DNA of 64,000 nucleotides from Dipodascopsis uninucleata var. uninucleata (lineage: Eukaryota; Ascomycota; Lipomycetes; Lipomycetales; Lipomycetaceae), in NCBI GenBank assembly GCA_030568195.1, contig JAJLTO010000001.1:372001-436000 (forward strand), written 5' to 3'. Position numbers and translations under genes: made by a program. The notes beneath the pieces were generated by a model, which was not told where the DNA came from, ran no database searches, and saw only the letters and a program-made list of their open reading frames with translations. Of this stretch, positions 11,720-22,417 are shown one piece after another (positions within the stretch are counted from its first letter, which is position 1; each line of letters opens with the position of its first letter).

Positions 11720-14700
11720 TTAAGAGCTTTGAATATTCTCGCTATCGTGATTTTCATTAATAACAGAAGAAATATCGATATTTCGCATAGTAATGCTCTT
11801 TGTCATATGATTAACCTTATAAATTCCAACAAGCTGTTTTGCGAGCTCAAACATATTGTTTCTTAGAGAAATAACGATAAACTGTGCATTTTTTGTTCTC
11901 TCTTTGATATAATTAGCAACGATAGAAACATTCCGGAAGTCCAATGCAGCATCAATCTCATCCATGACATAGAGCGGAGTGGGCTTAAAATGGTGTAACG
12001 CAAATACTAGTGCTAATGAGCTCAAAGTCTTCTCACCACCAGAGAGATTAGAGATATTTCGCCAGCTCTTCTTAGGAGGCATTACGCTAAAGAGAATACC
12101 CTCTGAAAAGGGATCCAGACTATCAACCAGTTCCAGCTCAGCATTTCCCCCCATTGTGATCATCTGGTACATTTCTTTTAATTTAATTGATATAGCATTA
12201 AAACCAGCCATAAATTCGTCAGATCGTCTTTTGCGCAAATCCTCGTATTTCTGCTTAATCTCTTTGCGCTTCACCAGAGCGTTACTCATATCCGCATCTC
12301 GTTGAGATTCTTCTTCTTCCCGGCGTCGATATTCAGCGAGAACACCCAGATCAACACGTGCTTTTCCAGATTTTTCTTCGAGAATAGCAATTTCCGACTT
12401 CAATTGCTCCTTGTTGAACTCTAGAAGCTCATCTTCACTATAAGTCGGTATCTCTAATGGCAGATCATCTACTTGTATATCATGTAGAGATAATGACGCT
12501 AGTTTGTCTGTCCAATGTGTGACCTTGGATTGATTTTCTAGAAGCTCTTTCTCGCGACTTTTAAGAGCATTTAGCAGTTCGACTTCCGCTTTCTTAAACT
12601 TATTCATTTCGCTGCGTCTCTTGTTCAAATCTTCGGTGAGACTTTTCATTTCGTCTTGCTTCTCTTCTAGAGCATATGCGATACTATTTGCAACTGTTTC
12701 GGCTTCACTAGCCATATTTTGGACCTTCTCAAGTTCCATTGTTACCTGTGCAAGTTCCTCCTCAACTTCTTGCATCTCTGTTTGTGCATTCTTTATGGAT
12801 TTCTGCTGCTTTCCAGATTCCTTTTCAGATTTTACCTTTGCCAGTTCGGCATTATTAATTTGCTCGCTACGTATGTCAATCTGTTGTTGTATGCCATCTA
12901 CTTTTGACTTTTGTATGCGTAGCTTAACACCTCCAATTTCCATAATCTGATCCTCAAGGCCCTTAATTTCGTTCTCATATGAAGATGTTTTTGATCTCAA
13001 GCTTTCAAGATCTTTCTCGAGGGAAGCAATCCTTTGCTCTAATACTGCTTGTGTATCATCACCGGACGCTCGCTGTTGCAGTTCTTGCTTCATTTCAGTA
13101 AAGCTCCTTTTAAGGTCATGCAAATGGCTACTGAGTGCTTCTATTTCCAGCTCCGTTTTTGAAATCTTTATTTCAATCTGGGGTACACTGTTTTTCAAGC
13201 TGCTCAAAGTGGCCTCCATTTTAGATGCTGTTACTTCATAATTATCGTATTCATACTCTAGCTGTTTCCATTTCAGCTCAGCTTCTTCCAATGCCTTCTC
13301 AGATACATTCTCCTTAAGTTTGCTTCTCATGAAGCCTTTTGATACGCGATTTCCTCCGCCACTCATAGTTCCAGACATATCGATCAGCTTGCCATCCAGT
13401 GTCACAACTCTCCAGCGCTTACGGCCGTATGCAATGCGATTAGCTTGAGCTAGATCATTTGCCACCAGTGTGTCCTGTAGAACACTATAAAATGCCAAAG
13501 AAAACTTAGGATCTTTGGGCCGTACTAGATCAAAGAGACGAGGTGCATTTTCAGGAGTTGACAGAGCAGAGGTGTCGCGCTTCTTGAGCTGATTAAGAAG
13601 TATAAACTTTGCTCTACCAAGATTATTCTTTCTTAAATACTCTATGCATGCTTGTCCCGTTTCTACATTCTCTACAACCAAATTATTGAGAGAAGGACAA
13701 GCTGTCGATATAGCAACATCGTATTTCTCATCGATAGCACCTAGATCTCCAAGTCTACCAAAGAAGCCATGAACTCTGCCAGTGTCACTGAGCCGTTGTA
13801 GACTATTCAAAATTGCATCTTGGTTTTGTAATGCCACAAATGCCTGCCGTGCTTCTTCAGCTTTATGTCTTGCCGCATCCGATTTCTCTTTCAATTGTGA
13901 AAGTTTCTGGAGTGCACCTTCACATTCACCTTCGCCAAGTTGTATTTGCTCTTGCACATGCTGTAATTCAGTCTTCAATTCCTGTACCTCGCTCTCTTTG
14001 GAGCGGCCACTGGCAATAGTGCTCTTGATTTTTGATTCCTGCTCGGCTATCAATTCTTGATCATGCGCCTTCTTGTCCAAAATCATACGAAGTTCACTCT
14101 TGGTTACATCAAGATCGGAGACCTTAGCATTAATTTTTTGCTTCCAGGGCTCTAACTCTCCCTTTTTAGCTTCAATTTGGTCTGAGATATCTCTTGTCTT
14201 GCCCTCCAAACCTACTTTGATGTCTTCAAAAATCGATTCTTCTTTACTTAGGTTGTCTTCAAGTTCCCTAATTTCTTTGTGAAGTCTAGACATTTCTTCG
14301 TCATAATTGGCCATCCAGCCGGAAGAGCTATTAACAGCGAGCTTTGAAGTTGCGATAGTTTTTGCAATTTTTTCTCTCTTGGCGGAAATATGCTTCTTTT
14401 TTTCAGTCAGGTGTACGATATCTCGTTCAAACTTAGCATGGGCTTTGTTAGAAGATCTTGACTCTGTCTTTAGTCGTTCTAGATCCTTTGAAAGTTCTTG
14501 ACACTGCTCTTCTAGCTTCATAATGTCTCTCTCATTTTCCTTATAAGTCGATGATTCTTCTTTGAGTTTTAATTTTAACTCTTCGACAATTTCATTTGTG
14601 ACAGTTATAGACTGCTGACAACTATATATATAGAGTTGATATAAAGTAGACTTCTTTAATACCAGCTCATTCTCGTCATTTATAAAAGTTAAAGCTTGTT

Positions 14701-15942
14701 TTCTTGCTTCTTCAAGACTTTCTTTCTCGCGTTTAACGATGCCCAGACGGCTTTCTTTTTCCAGAACCTGCTCATTAAGATATTCAATCTGTTGAGCAGT
14801 CTCTTCAATAGGTTGCTTATACTTTGAGGTACCAATAATGTCTTCTAGATATTCTAAAAGACCGTCGTCGTTTTCGTTCTGAGCCTTCGGTTTCATTTGA
14901 GCAATACTTTCAACTTCGCCTTGTAAGATAAGAAAACGCTTATGGTCTAGATCAATACCACGATTGCGAAGTAATGTCGTAACTTCAGCATAGTTACTCT
15001 CTGATTCATTTATAAAGTATTTTGAGGAGTTATTTTTGTAGGCTCTGCGACTGACAACTATTTTCGAGTTTGGAACAGGCGTTGATGTGCCAGTATCCTT
15101 AAGAATGAATTAGTAACTGGAGTAACATAGATATACTCAGCCAAACTTACATTGTCTATGACATCTTCGAAATGAACCTCAACACTACAATACTTTAAGT
15201 CTGAATAGGTAGCGGAGTTGTGGATCAAGGCGGATATTTTGGCTTGACGCATTTTCGCTGCGCGAAAGCCAAACACAAATAACAGGGAATCAATAACATT
15301 GGATTTTCCTGATCCATTAGGCCCCACAACAGCAGAAAAAGACTATAGTTGAAAAAGGAATAGTTAGAACTTATTATTGAAATTTGGCATTAGAGAACTT
15401 ACGCTATGAAACGGTCCAATGACCTGATGGCCAGCATAAGACTTAAAGTTGTCGAGAACGAGATGCGTAATAACAAGTCTCCGCTTATGAGGTAAAGGCT
15501 TCGTAAAAGATTCCTCTACTGCATCAAACGTGAGTTTTCCTGGTGTGGAACCTCCTGCAGAATTGAGACGTTGAGATAGTATGTCTTCCAAGGGAGCTTG
15601 ATATTCTTTCTTGACCCTGGGTCCTGACACTCTAGGTGATATTTTATTTTCTTTCGAGCCTGGAGATCTAACAGACAATTTCTCAAACGACCTTTGAATA
15701 GATGCACTTGGCGATTGAGATAGTACATTGGTAGGAACACTCTTTGAACTCCTTGAGGTATTGATAACAGATAGTGGAGTAGACTGGGAAGTAGGAAGTC
15801 CATTGTCACTCATCTCGTCTGAGAGTTCCACGCCCGTCTTAGTGTCGCGTCTCCATACTGGTGAGAAAGCATCTCCGAGGCCCATCGGTATATCCATCGA
15901 ATCCATACTACTAGCATTGCTAGGCCTTGCTCTCCTATGCAT
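11720..15942 (-). CDS. SMC4: Smc4, condensin core ATPase
   Basis: Smc4 pairs with Smc2 to form the ATPase core of condensin, which compacts mitotic chromosomes. Exons 15942-15403, 15342-15151 and 15097-11720 give about 1369 aa. After a ~150-residue disordered N-tail rich in SP sites (CDK-type sites are typical of fungal Smc4), the head starts at HLVLDNFKSYAGHQVIGPF. Walker A is GPNGSGKS, followed by the Smc4-type FGFRAAKMRQAKISALIHNS. Long coiled coils flank a hinge (VHGFFGRLGDLGAIDEKYDV; GTMSGGGNRVSKG). The C-terminal head has the signature NLSGGEKTLSSLALVFALH and Walker B PLYVMDEIDAALD. Both introns are phase 0. The start codon is the first ATG after stops in the upstream frame. It lies head-to-tail downstream of SLD2. 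Confidence 0.97.
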
Positions 15943-16179
15943 ATTTAAAGATGTCTGATTAGAGGGAAAAGATATTTGAGTCGGCTCCTTGACTAGAATG
16001 TAAGAATAGAATGGAAACTGGGTTCCCATTAATAATATGGTACAAAAACACGACGTTGCCACAGCAACAATATCAACAACAGTAATTAACTGAAACGATT
16101 TACGTTTACTTACTGAGCTACATAGTTTGATTTCTACAAACAACGCAATTACAAAATTTGCATATATTTACAATACTAA

Positions 16180-17502
16180 CTACCTTTTCCTACGAGTATA
16201 AAATTGGCTCTTGCCCTTATTTCCCCGATTACGTAGCTTAAGTTTACGAAAGTTAGCGGATACTTTGACAGGTCGTGACTTGGTAATTCTCCCGCTAGAA
16301 CTAGTGTGTGCTCCATTGAGGCTTTGAATCGATAAAGTATCGCTCTCTGATGTAGTTGAATTGTCATGAGGGCCTGAACTTTCTGCCTTTGGCTCTGTAC
16401 GTGAGTTTATATCAATTTCTGAATTTGAGTCTGAATCTGAATCTGAAGGAGAATGCTGATTACTGCTCTCTATTGTCACAGGCATGACACTCATCGGAGC
16501 AGGTTTCACTGTAATAGACTTATAGTTAGTAAAATAATGTCATAGATACCTATATTCAATGACTTACTTTTATAGTGCCTTGTAGTTCTTTTTTGCGTCT
16601 TTTTTGGTTGAAATGCTTTCAAATGATTTTCATTTAATGCAGCTTCGAAATGGGAAAAGTCTTTCTCTTTCACTTCACCTAAGTGATATGGATTTTCCAC
16701 GGCTGTAGCTTCCATTTCTTGTAGAAGCTTTTCATCTTCTTCAAAAGCATTGTCTTGTATTTGCTTTAGTTCCGCTAATATTGCTGTTAGTCCCCGCGAA
16801 ACTCTTCGATTTCGCAACGGTGAAGGGGTTAAGCAGGTTTCAGTTGTTGGCTTGAAATATGATGGAGTTAGAGTCTGCGGAGTCTTGATATGCAAAAGCC
16901 TTTTGCTCTCAGGTGTGCTAGGAGCTGTAGATTCTTCCTCTTTTTGCAGTGGAGATGCTATATGACTGTTTGTAGAAAGAGGTGATGATGTGCTGGCGAT
17001 ATCTAATATTCCTAAAATTCTTCCTTCAGCTAATGGAGTTGGACCTAGTACGTCCGTTGAAAAGTAGCGTAAATTACTCGACTTTGTCACCGAATTAACT
17101 TTGCTAGGCGTATCATAGATGTACTTAGATGATTTCTTTGTGGGAGTTCGCAATGGCTGTTGTGGTGTAGTACTTAAAGATGTCTCTCCCTTTAGCTGCC
17201 TACTACTTCTACCAGCTTCAGCAGAAATTTTCTGTAACGTCACAATTTCCTCGTGGAATTTCTTTCTACCAAGCTCATTACTCTTCGTTAATGACCTATA
17301 TTGTTTGTATTTTGCAGCTACAATATAAAATATTATTAGATTCCGTGTCCACTAACTCTTTCGTAGTTGATGGCTTACCTACTACGACGTCCTGCTTAAT
17401 GTCCTCTTTAGTAGGATCTCGCAAATGTTCCCTGCGAAAGTTATATTCCCAGTTCTTGATCTCCAATTTCAGCATATGGGTATCAGTAACCTCCGTATCC
17501 AT
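16180..17502 (-). CDS. SLD2: Sld2/Drc1 DNA replication initiation factor
   Basis: Sld2 is a CDK target which, once phosphorylated, binds Dpb11 and helps load the CMG helicase; it is the fungal counterpart of the RecQL4 N-terminus. Exons 17502-17379, 17317-16568 and 16508-16180 give 400 aa. The N-terminus has the Sld2 signature: KLEIKNWEYNFRREHLRDPT followed by KEDIKQDVVVAAKYKQYRSL across the first splice, giving a tight check of that intron. The middle is disordered with many SP/TP sites (for example TPLAEG, TPESKR, TPSYFKP, TPSPLR), as expected of a multisite CDK substrate. The C-terminus ends in a basic conserved block, ANFRKLKLRNRGNKGKSQF, typical of Sld2/RecQL4. It shares a 275-bp divergent promoter containing MluI boxes with PRI1. 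Confidence 0.92.
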
Positions 17503-17624
17503 TTTATCTGTATTTATGTCGTATTTCTTTCAAATTGTTATTCAGGCGATGTGTCAGCCATTAACGGCCCGCTGTGATGATGAAGGGTTAAGGTATTATT
17601 ATCTGACAGAGGTTAAATTAAACA

Positions 17625-17641
17625 ACGCGTTCGTGACGCGT
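17625..17641. promoter_or_regulatory. Paired MluI cell-cycle boxes (ACGCGT) in the SLD2-PRI1 promoter
   Basis: Two perfect ACGCGT hexamers occur at 17625-17630 and 17636-17641, 11 bp apart centre to centre, in the 275-bp region between the divergent starts of SLD2 and PRI1. A third lies at 17811-17816 inside the first codons of PRI1. ACGCGT is the MCB element bound by the MBF factor (Mbp1/Swi6 or Cdc10/Res) that drives G1/S transcription in yeasts, and DNA primase genes are classic targets. Function here is inferred from sequence and gene identity. Confidence 0.75.
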
Positions 17642-17776
17642 TTGAAATTTCTAAGCGCCTACTAGATCAGCTTTGGTAAAAATTTGTCACCAAGTCTTTT
17701 ATCATCGAAAATAGAACTGTATAGTCTGCTTTGAAGCAATTTATAATACATAAAAAGTTACCGATAGTCTTAAATA

Positions 17777-19528
17777 ATGCCACACTTTGAGGGTGACGCG
17801 AAGGTGCGCGACGCGTCGAGCTCTCCTCCTTCTGAGGACCAGGAATCACCAACGAAGTCTAATGTCGTCGAAACGGAAATGGATGGCGACAACTTGGATA
17901 ACGATCTCTTGGAGGAAGCAGCGTAAGTGAATTAGAGAAGATCTCATGTGCATATCAGCTAATAGTTGCATCTAGGCTGCTAGAATCTGTAGAGAATTCT
18001 CGGCGTCACGAGGAGGCTGCGCAAACAGAAGCGAAGATAGCAATTGTATCTGATGTCTCTCAAGAGCTTATGATCGCTTTCTATGAACGTCTTTTTCCAT
18101 TCAAGTATGTACATGGCCCTGAGGATAGATATTTAGACTATAATAAGGTCTGACATTCTTTAGGGATCTGTTTCAGTGGCTGAACCATTTTCCGTCGCCG
18201 ACTGCAGCATTCACAAATCGAGAGTTTGCATTCACTCTACAGAACGACGTCTATATACGGTACAATTCATTTGCTACTCATGAAGCAATGAAGAAAGAAG
18301 TATTGCGCTTAAATCCAAGTAGATTTGAGATTGGTCCAGTATACACAGCGAACCCAAGAGACCGCAGATTAGTTCGAAAAAATGCCTTCAAGCCGCTAGA
18401 AAAGGAACTCGTGTTTGATATAGATATGACTGATTATGATGACATCAGAACTTGCTGCTCAGCGGCAACAATATGTGAGAAGTGTTGGAAATTCATCACT
18501 GTGGCTATAAGAGTGCTTGATATTGCGCTGAGAGAAGATTTTGGATTTCAACATATTTTATGGGTGTATTCGGGACGAAGAGGTGCACATGCATGGGTCT
18601 GTGATAAACGAGCAAGAGAAATGGATGACATCAAGCGATCGGCTGTTGCATCATACTTTGAGCTTCTTCAGGGAGGTGCGAATAGTACAAAGAGAGTCAA
18701 CATTAAAAGACCGCTGCATCCATTTGTATCGTGAGTATCCTGTTACCTTAATATGCTGTTTTATCCTCCTTCTAATTCAAGAATTGTGTTTATAGGAGGA
18801 GTTTAAATATACTCAAGGATATGTTTCCTTCTACGATCCTTAGTGATCAGGATCCATGGAGATCAAATGAAGACGCAGATAAGCTCTTAAAGCTTTTACC
18901 CGACAAAGGTTAGTATTTAGATTTGTAATTGATTAATACTCGCTAATGCTGTTATGTATAGCGCTGAACGAAGAGCTTAGGAAACGATGGGAGGGCTACA
19001 ATGAAAGTTCTAGTACCAGAAAGTGGTCTGACATAGATGACCTTGCAAGAACCGGTATATCCAAGACGTTAGACCCCAAACAATTAAGAGAAGCAAAGCA
19101 AGATGTTATATTGGAATACATGTATCCCAGGATAGATTCTGAAGTCTCTAAACATCTTAATCATTTACTAAAGTCACCATTTTGTGTGCATCCAGGAACG
19201 GGTCGTGTTTGCGTTCCTATTGATATATCTGATCTTGAGACCTTCAATCCAATGAAAGTGCCAACAGTGTCAGATCTTATTAATGATATCGACAAATGGA
19301 ACGAAACTGACGAAGCAAAATATGGTAAGTATTTCAGTCCTCTAACTGAATCTAATTACTATATCATGAATCTATGTCTGACTGTTTTCTATATTTCAAG
19401 ACTATGAGAAGACTTCTCTCAAGCCATATATCGAGTATTTTCACAAATTTGTGTCTGGTCTCACTAAAGATGAAATGAGGGCAAAACGACAGCGTGAACA
19501 GGAAGCTGGTGACTCGCTGGACTTTTAG
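17777..19528 (+). CDS. PRI1: Pri1, DNA primase small catalytic subunit
   Basis: This is the catalytic primase subunit of the DNA polymerase alpha-primase complex, which makes RNA primers for DNA replication. Six exons (17777-17922, 17976-18104, 18164-18730, 18796-18908, 18962-19324, 19401-19528) give 481 aa. After an acidic ~75-residue leader the conserved domain begins at [20 protein letters not shown]. The catalytic acidic motif is [13 protein letters not shown], zinc-motif cysteines are at [12 protein letters not shown], and the nucleotide-binding [10 protein letters not shown] is intact. [20 protein letters not shown] near the C-terminus is also a primase signature. Introns are 51-76 nt. 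It is divergent from SLD2. Confidence 0.96.
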
Positions 19529-19666
19529 TGGATAATGGTAATTTCAGTTCGCAATTTTTTGAGATTATGTAGTATATTGAACTTGAATGATAAAATACAG
19601 ATACGGCTTATATGCAGGTATATCACTAATGATTCCATACTAAACGCTAACTATGCTTTAAGTTCT

Positions 19667-20692
19667 TTATCTACTGTCTTCTTCACTGGCAAGTCGCTTC
19701 CTCTTTTGTCTCGCACTCTCAAATCCATAAATTTTTCTCGGTGGCATTGCCGCTTCGAACGCTGTCTTCCAATTGTGGCATTCGAGCCATTTAAGCATAA
19801 TTTCTACAACATGATTTGTAGTTAAAACTTGTCGGCCTGATATTTTTATGTATTCCGATATCGGAAGCTTAGCGGTGCGAATCTGTTGTTCATTCGCCTT
19901 GTTAAAGCATAAATTTTTATGGCGTCCTTTGTCCACAATTCCTCCTATAATGTATGTACAACCTTCGTCGAGACTCTCTAGAACTTCGGAAGAATCAGAA
20001 GAAAGATATATATATTTGCGTCGCTCAATCTCATCCTCAGGGACTATGTAAGGATCATGCGACACTTCTACACCTTTCCATTGCTTGTACTGGCCCTTCA
20101 AGGCAGTATCAAATCTTTGTAGAAGTCTCTTATCTAGCGACGTGATTTTTAAGTTCACTGTGCAGGCAGCTTTACGGTTCTCGGAGTAGGACCTTGTGAT
20201 TTGCGCGGATAATGAAACGACTTCCTTCTCAGTCATAAAGTCATCAAATGCGCAATCCACTATAATATTAACATTTGACTTCTTCTGTACCATTGGTGCT
20301 ATTGTCAACTTATTTGATGACAACGCAGTATTATCATCTACCAGAGAGAGCAACTCGTTATTATTTCCAGTTACTGCATTTGAAGGTGCTTGATCGTCGA
20401 TTGTTGTTAATGAACCTGATTCATTATATAACTGTTCCTGCATCATTTTGTTTTTTAGCTTTTTCTGCTTTTTCTTATCCTTTTTGTATTTATTTCTTGC
20501 CTCCTTTTGCTCCAGCCACTTCTTTTTTTTTTGTTCTCTCTTCCAGGCATTTTTAGACATGCCTGGTGGAATCTCTGGTTTCGATCCTGATGATGTTTTA
20601 GCCTTACTCTTGTTCACCTCGCCTTCCTCCAGAGCATGTACAGGCTCATTCTCCGTCTCTATACACTCGGAATTGATAATTTCTGGACTCAT
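19667..20692 (-). CDS. TRM10: Trm10, tRNA (guanine-N1) methyltransferase for position 9
   Basis: Trm10 is a SPOUT-class methyltransferase that makes m1G9 in tRNAs using S-adenosylmethionine. The gene is a single exon of 341 aa. A lysine-rich N-terminal region (KNAWKREQKKKKWLEQKEAR, about residues 46-65) binds tRNA and precedes the catalytic domain. The domain opens with VNIIVDCAFDDFMTEKEV. Its cofactor knot contains YIIGGIVDKGRHKNLCFNKA, with the conserved Asp, and LTTNHVVEIMLKWLECHNWK. The size is close to that of S. cerevisiae Trm10 (293 aa). It converges on PRI1 and is divergent from NDUFA13. Confidence 0.96.
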   Translation of the reverse strand: MSPEIINSECIETENEPVHALEEGEVNKSKAKTSSGSKPEIPPGMSKNAWKREQKKKKWLEQKEARNKYKKDKKKQKKLKNKMMQEQLYNESGSLTTIDDQAPSNAVTGNNNELLSLVDDNTALSSNKLTIAPMVQKKSNVNIIVDCAFDDFMTEKEVVSLSAQITRSYSENRKAACTVNLKITSLDKRLLQRFDTALKGQYKQWKGVEVSHDPYIVPEDEIERRKYIYLSSDSSEVLESLDEGCTYIIGGIVDKGRHKNLCFNKANEQQIRTAKLPISEYIKISGRQVLTTNHVVEIMLKWLECHNWKTAFEAAMPPRKIYGFESARQKRKRLASEEDSR

Positions 20693-20909
20693 ATTAACAT
20701 ATCATTTGCTATCTTATAATGCCCGTCTTCATTGCATTCAATCAGCTTATGAGAAACCAATAAAGTCATTATATCGAAAATTCTTTGAACTAGCCAAAAA
20801 GTTCTCATGTTCAAAGGCTGAAAAATCGAGCCGCGTAAAATCACGGGTTTACAGAGTGACATAATTCACAATATTGTAAAAATGTGTTCCTATATGTCAT
20901 GTGATACGT

Positions 20910-20948
20910 ATTGGCTTTGAGTAATTTAGATGTATTTGATTGGCCAAT
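20910..20948. promoter_or_regulatory. CCAAT-box cluster upstream of the complex I subunit gene
   Basis: The TRM10-NDUFA13 promoter contains ATTGG at 20910-20914 and a perfect palindrome ATTGGCCAAT at 20939-20948, which is two abutting CCAAT boxes in opposite orientation. CCAAT is the target of the Hap2/3/5 complex that activates respiratory genes in fungi. The cluster lies about 135-170 bp before the NDUFA13 start codon. A TCATGTGA motif is also present at 20897-20904. Activity is inferred. Confidence 0.6.
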
Positions 20949-21081
20949 ATTGAATGAGAAAACCTAACTGTCTGCTGTTGCTGAGTTTCAATCATCGCGA
21001 AGATTTGTGAGAGACAGATTATCAGGAGAACAGGCGATTTTATCTTTTTTGTAATATTTATCATACATATAGTTGTCTATC

Positions 21082-21802
21082 ATGGTTACGTCGCAGGATC
21101 TTCCGCCTAAGGATGGATATGGCCCAGTTCAGTGGAGAGTAAGTCTATTATGAGAAGTCTATTATGAGCTCAGTTTATATGGTCTAATTGAGTCGGCGAA
21201 AAGATAGTTTTCAAGCAAAATATTGTGGACACTTGAGGTCTAATAACTATCAAGAGCAGCGACTGTGGATAAAAGCTTTGTATTTGATTCTATTATTAAC
21301 AATTATTATTTCTATAATTTAGCGAAATCTTCCATCTCGAGGATTCCGACCATCTATATACTTAGCTATAATGGGAGCAGTCTCTCTTGTTTCTCTGTAT
21401 CCTTTGTTCAATGGCATTAAGCAACGAAGGTAATATAATGAAATTTTAGATTTGGATGCGCATTTAATCCAAGTCTCATTAGTTGATACTATCTAACCTT
21501 TCTTTAAAAAAATACAGAGAATTAGCTAGAGAGAAAGCCTGGGCCCGAATACATCTGCTTCCTGTTCTCCAGGCTGAGGCGGACAGAGATGCAGTCCGAC
21601 GATATTATAACAATCTGGAGAGAGAAAAGGCCATCATGAAAGGTGTTCCTGGATGGGAAGATGGAAAGCCAGTTTACAGTGACGAAAAGTACGTAGAATT
21701 ATTTTAAATACATATGTAAACATTTTGGACGCGAGCACTAACCCTTCTTCTAGGATTCATACTCCACGATTCGTTATTTTGGATGGTGCTAAGAATATTT
21801 AA
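21082..21802 (+). CDS. Mitochondrial complex I subunit NDUFA13/GRIM-19 (B16.6)
   Basis: This encodes a 127-aa accessory subunit of NADH:ubiquinone oxidoreductase in the mitochondrial inner membrane. Exons are 21082-21138, 21323-21429, 21518-21688 and 21754-21802. The N-terminus MVTSQDLPPKDGYGPVQWRR followed by NLPSRGFRPS is the GRIM-19 signature. A single membrane helix follows (IYLAIMGAVSLVSLYPLF). The helical tail has ELAREKAWARIHLLPVLQAE and DRDAVRRYYNNLEREKAIMK, then VPGWEDGKPVYSDEK. The presence of this gene implies a true complex I, absent from Saccharomycetaceae and Schizosaccharomyces. The first intron is unusually long for this window (184 nt). Confidence 0.93.
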
Positions 21803-22417
21803 ATCATATACAAGGAAAAAATGTGTCATTCTACATATTCAGATTGAGGTAGTACCATTCCATATAATAGATCTTCCTGCTTCTGACTGTGCATATTCGT
21901 GTTGATACGAACTAATGACGCCAGCCGAAATCTCGAAATAGGATCTACAGTTACTAGGATGTAATTTAGAGATTGTACCTATTTGGAAATAAAGATTATT
22001 ACCAGCTTTAAAAAGACGCAGAGGAGATTCTTCAAATATCGAAGAGAATAAACTCCTCAATAATTCAATTGCTATCCATCATGATCTAATAATATTTGCT
22101 GATATTCATAGATCCGCATAAACTTTCCAACCCCGAAATTCAAAAGCATTATCAGCTAACCTGGCGATACCAACAAAGTCCATTTAGCGCCAATACAAAA
22201 ACCAATTCACCAAGTTCAAGTGACAAGCGTGATTATTCAACGAGGAGACAAAAAAATTAAATTGAGTATATAAGAAATGAAAAAAGGACCAGCAAACAAA
22301 CACATGGATCTTCCACTTTCCAATTTACTGACCGTCGAAAAGAATACGCTAAATAACATCAATAAATAAAAACCCTTAAAAGAAAGCGTGCGATATATAA
22401 GGCAAATGCTTCCACAC
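21803..22417. other. Intergenic, convergent 3' flanks
   Basis: About 615 bp between the NDUFA13 stop and the EGH1 stop. No convincing gene is visible; a 73-codon minus-strand frame (21839-22060) has no recognisable features. Presumed 3' UTRs. Confidence 0.55.

Noticed and set aside
12621-14282. Several hydrophobic plus-strand frames opposite SMC4
   Set aside because: These mirror the coiled-coil codons of SMC4; Cys/Ser/Phe-rich composition is the normal antisense of Glu/Lys/Leu-rich sequence.
17574-17605. GTGATGATGA followed by CTGA, resembling C and D boxes of a snoRNA
   Set aside because: The spacing is too short for a complete C/D snoRNA, no terminal stem is seen, and the position is inside the SLD2-PRI1 promoter.
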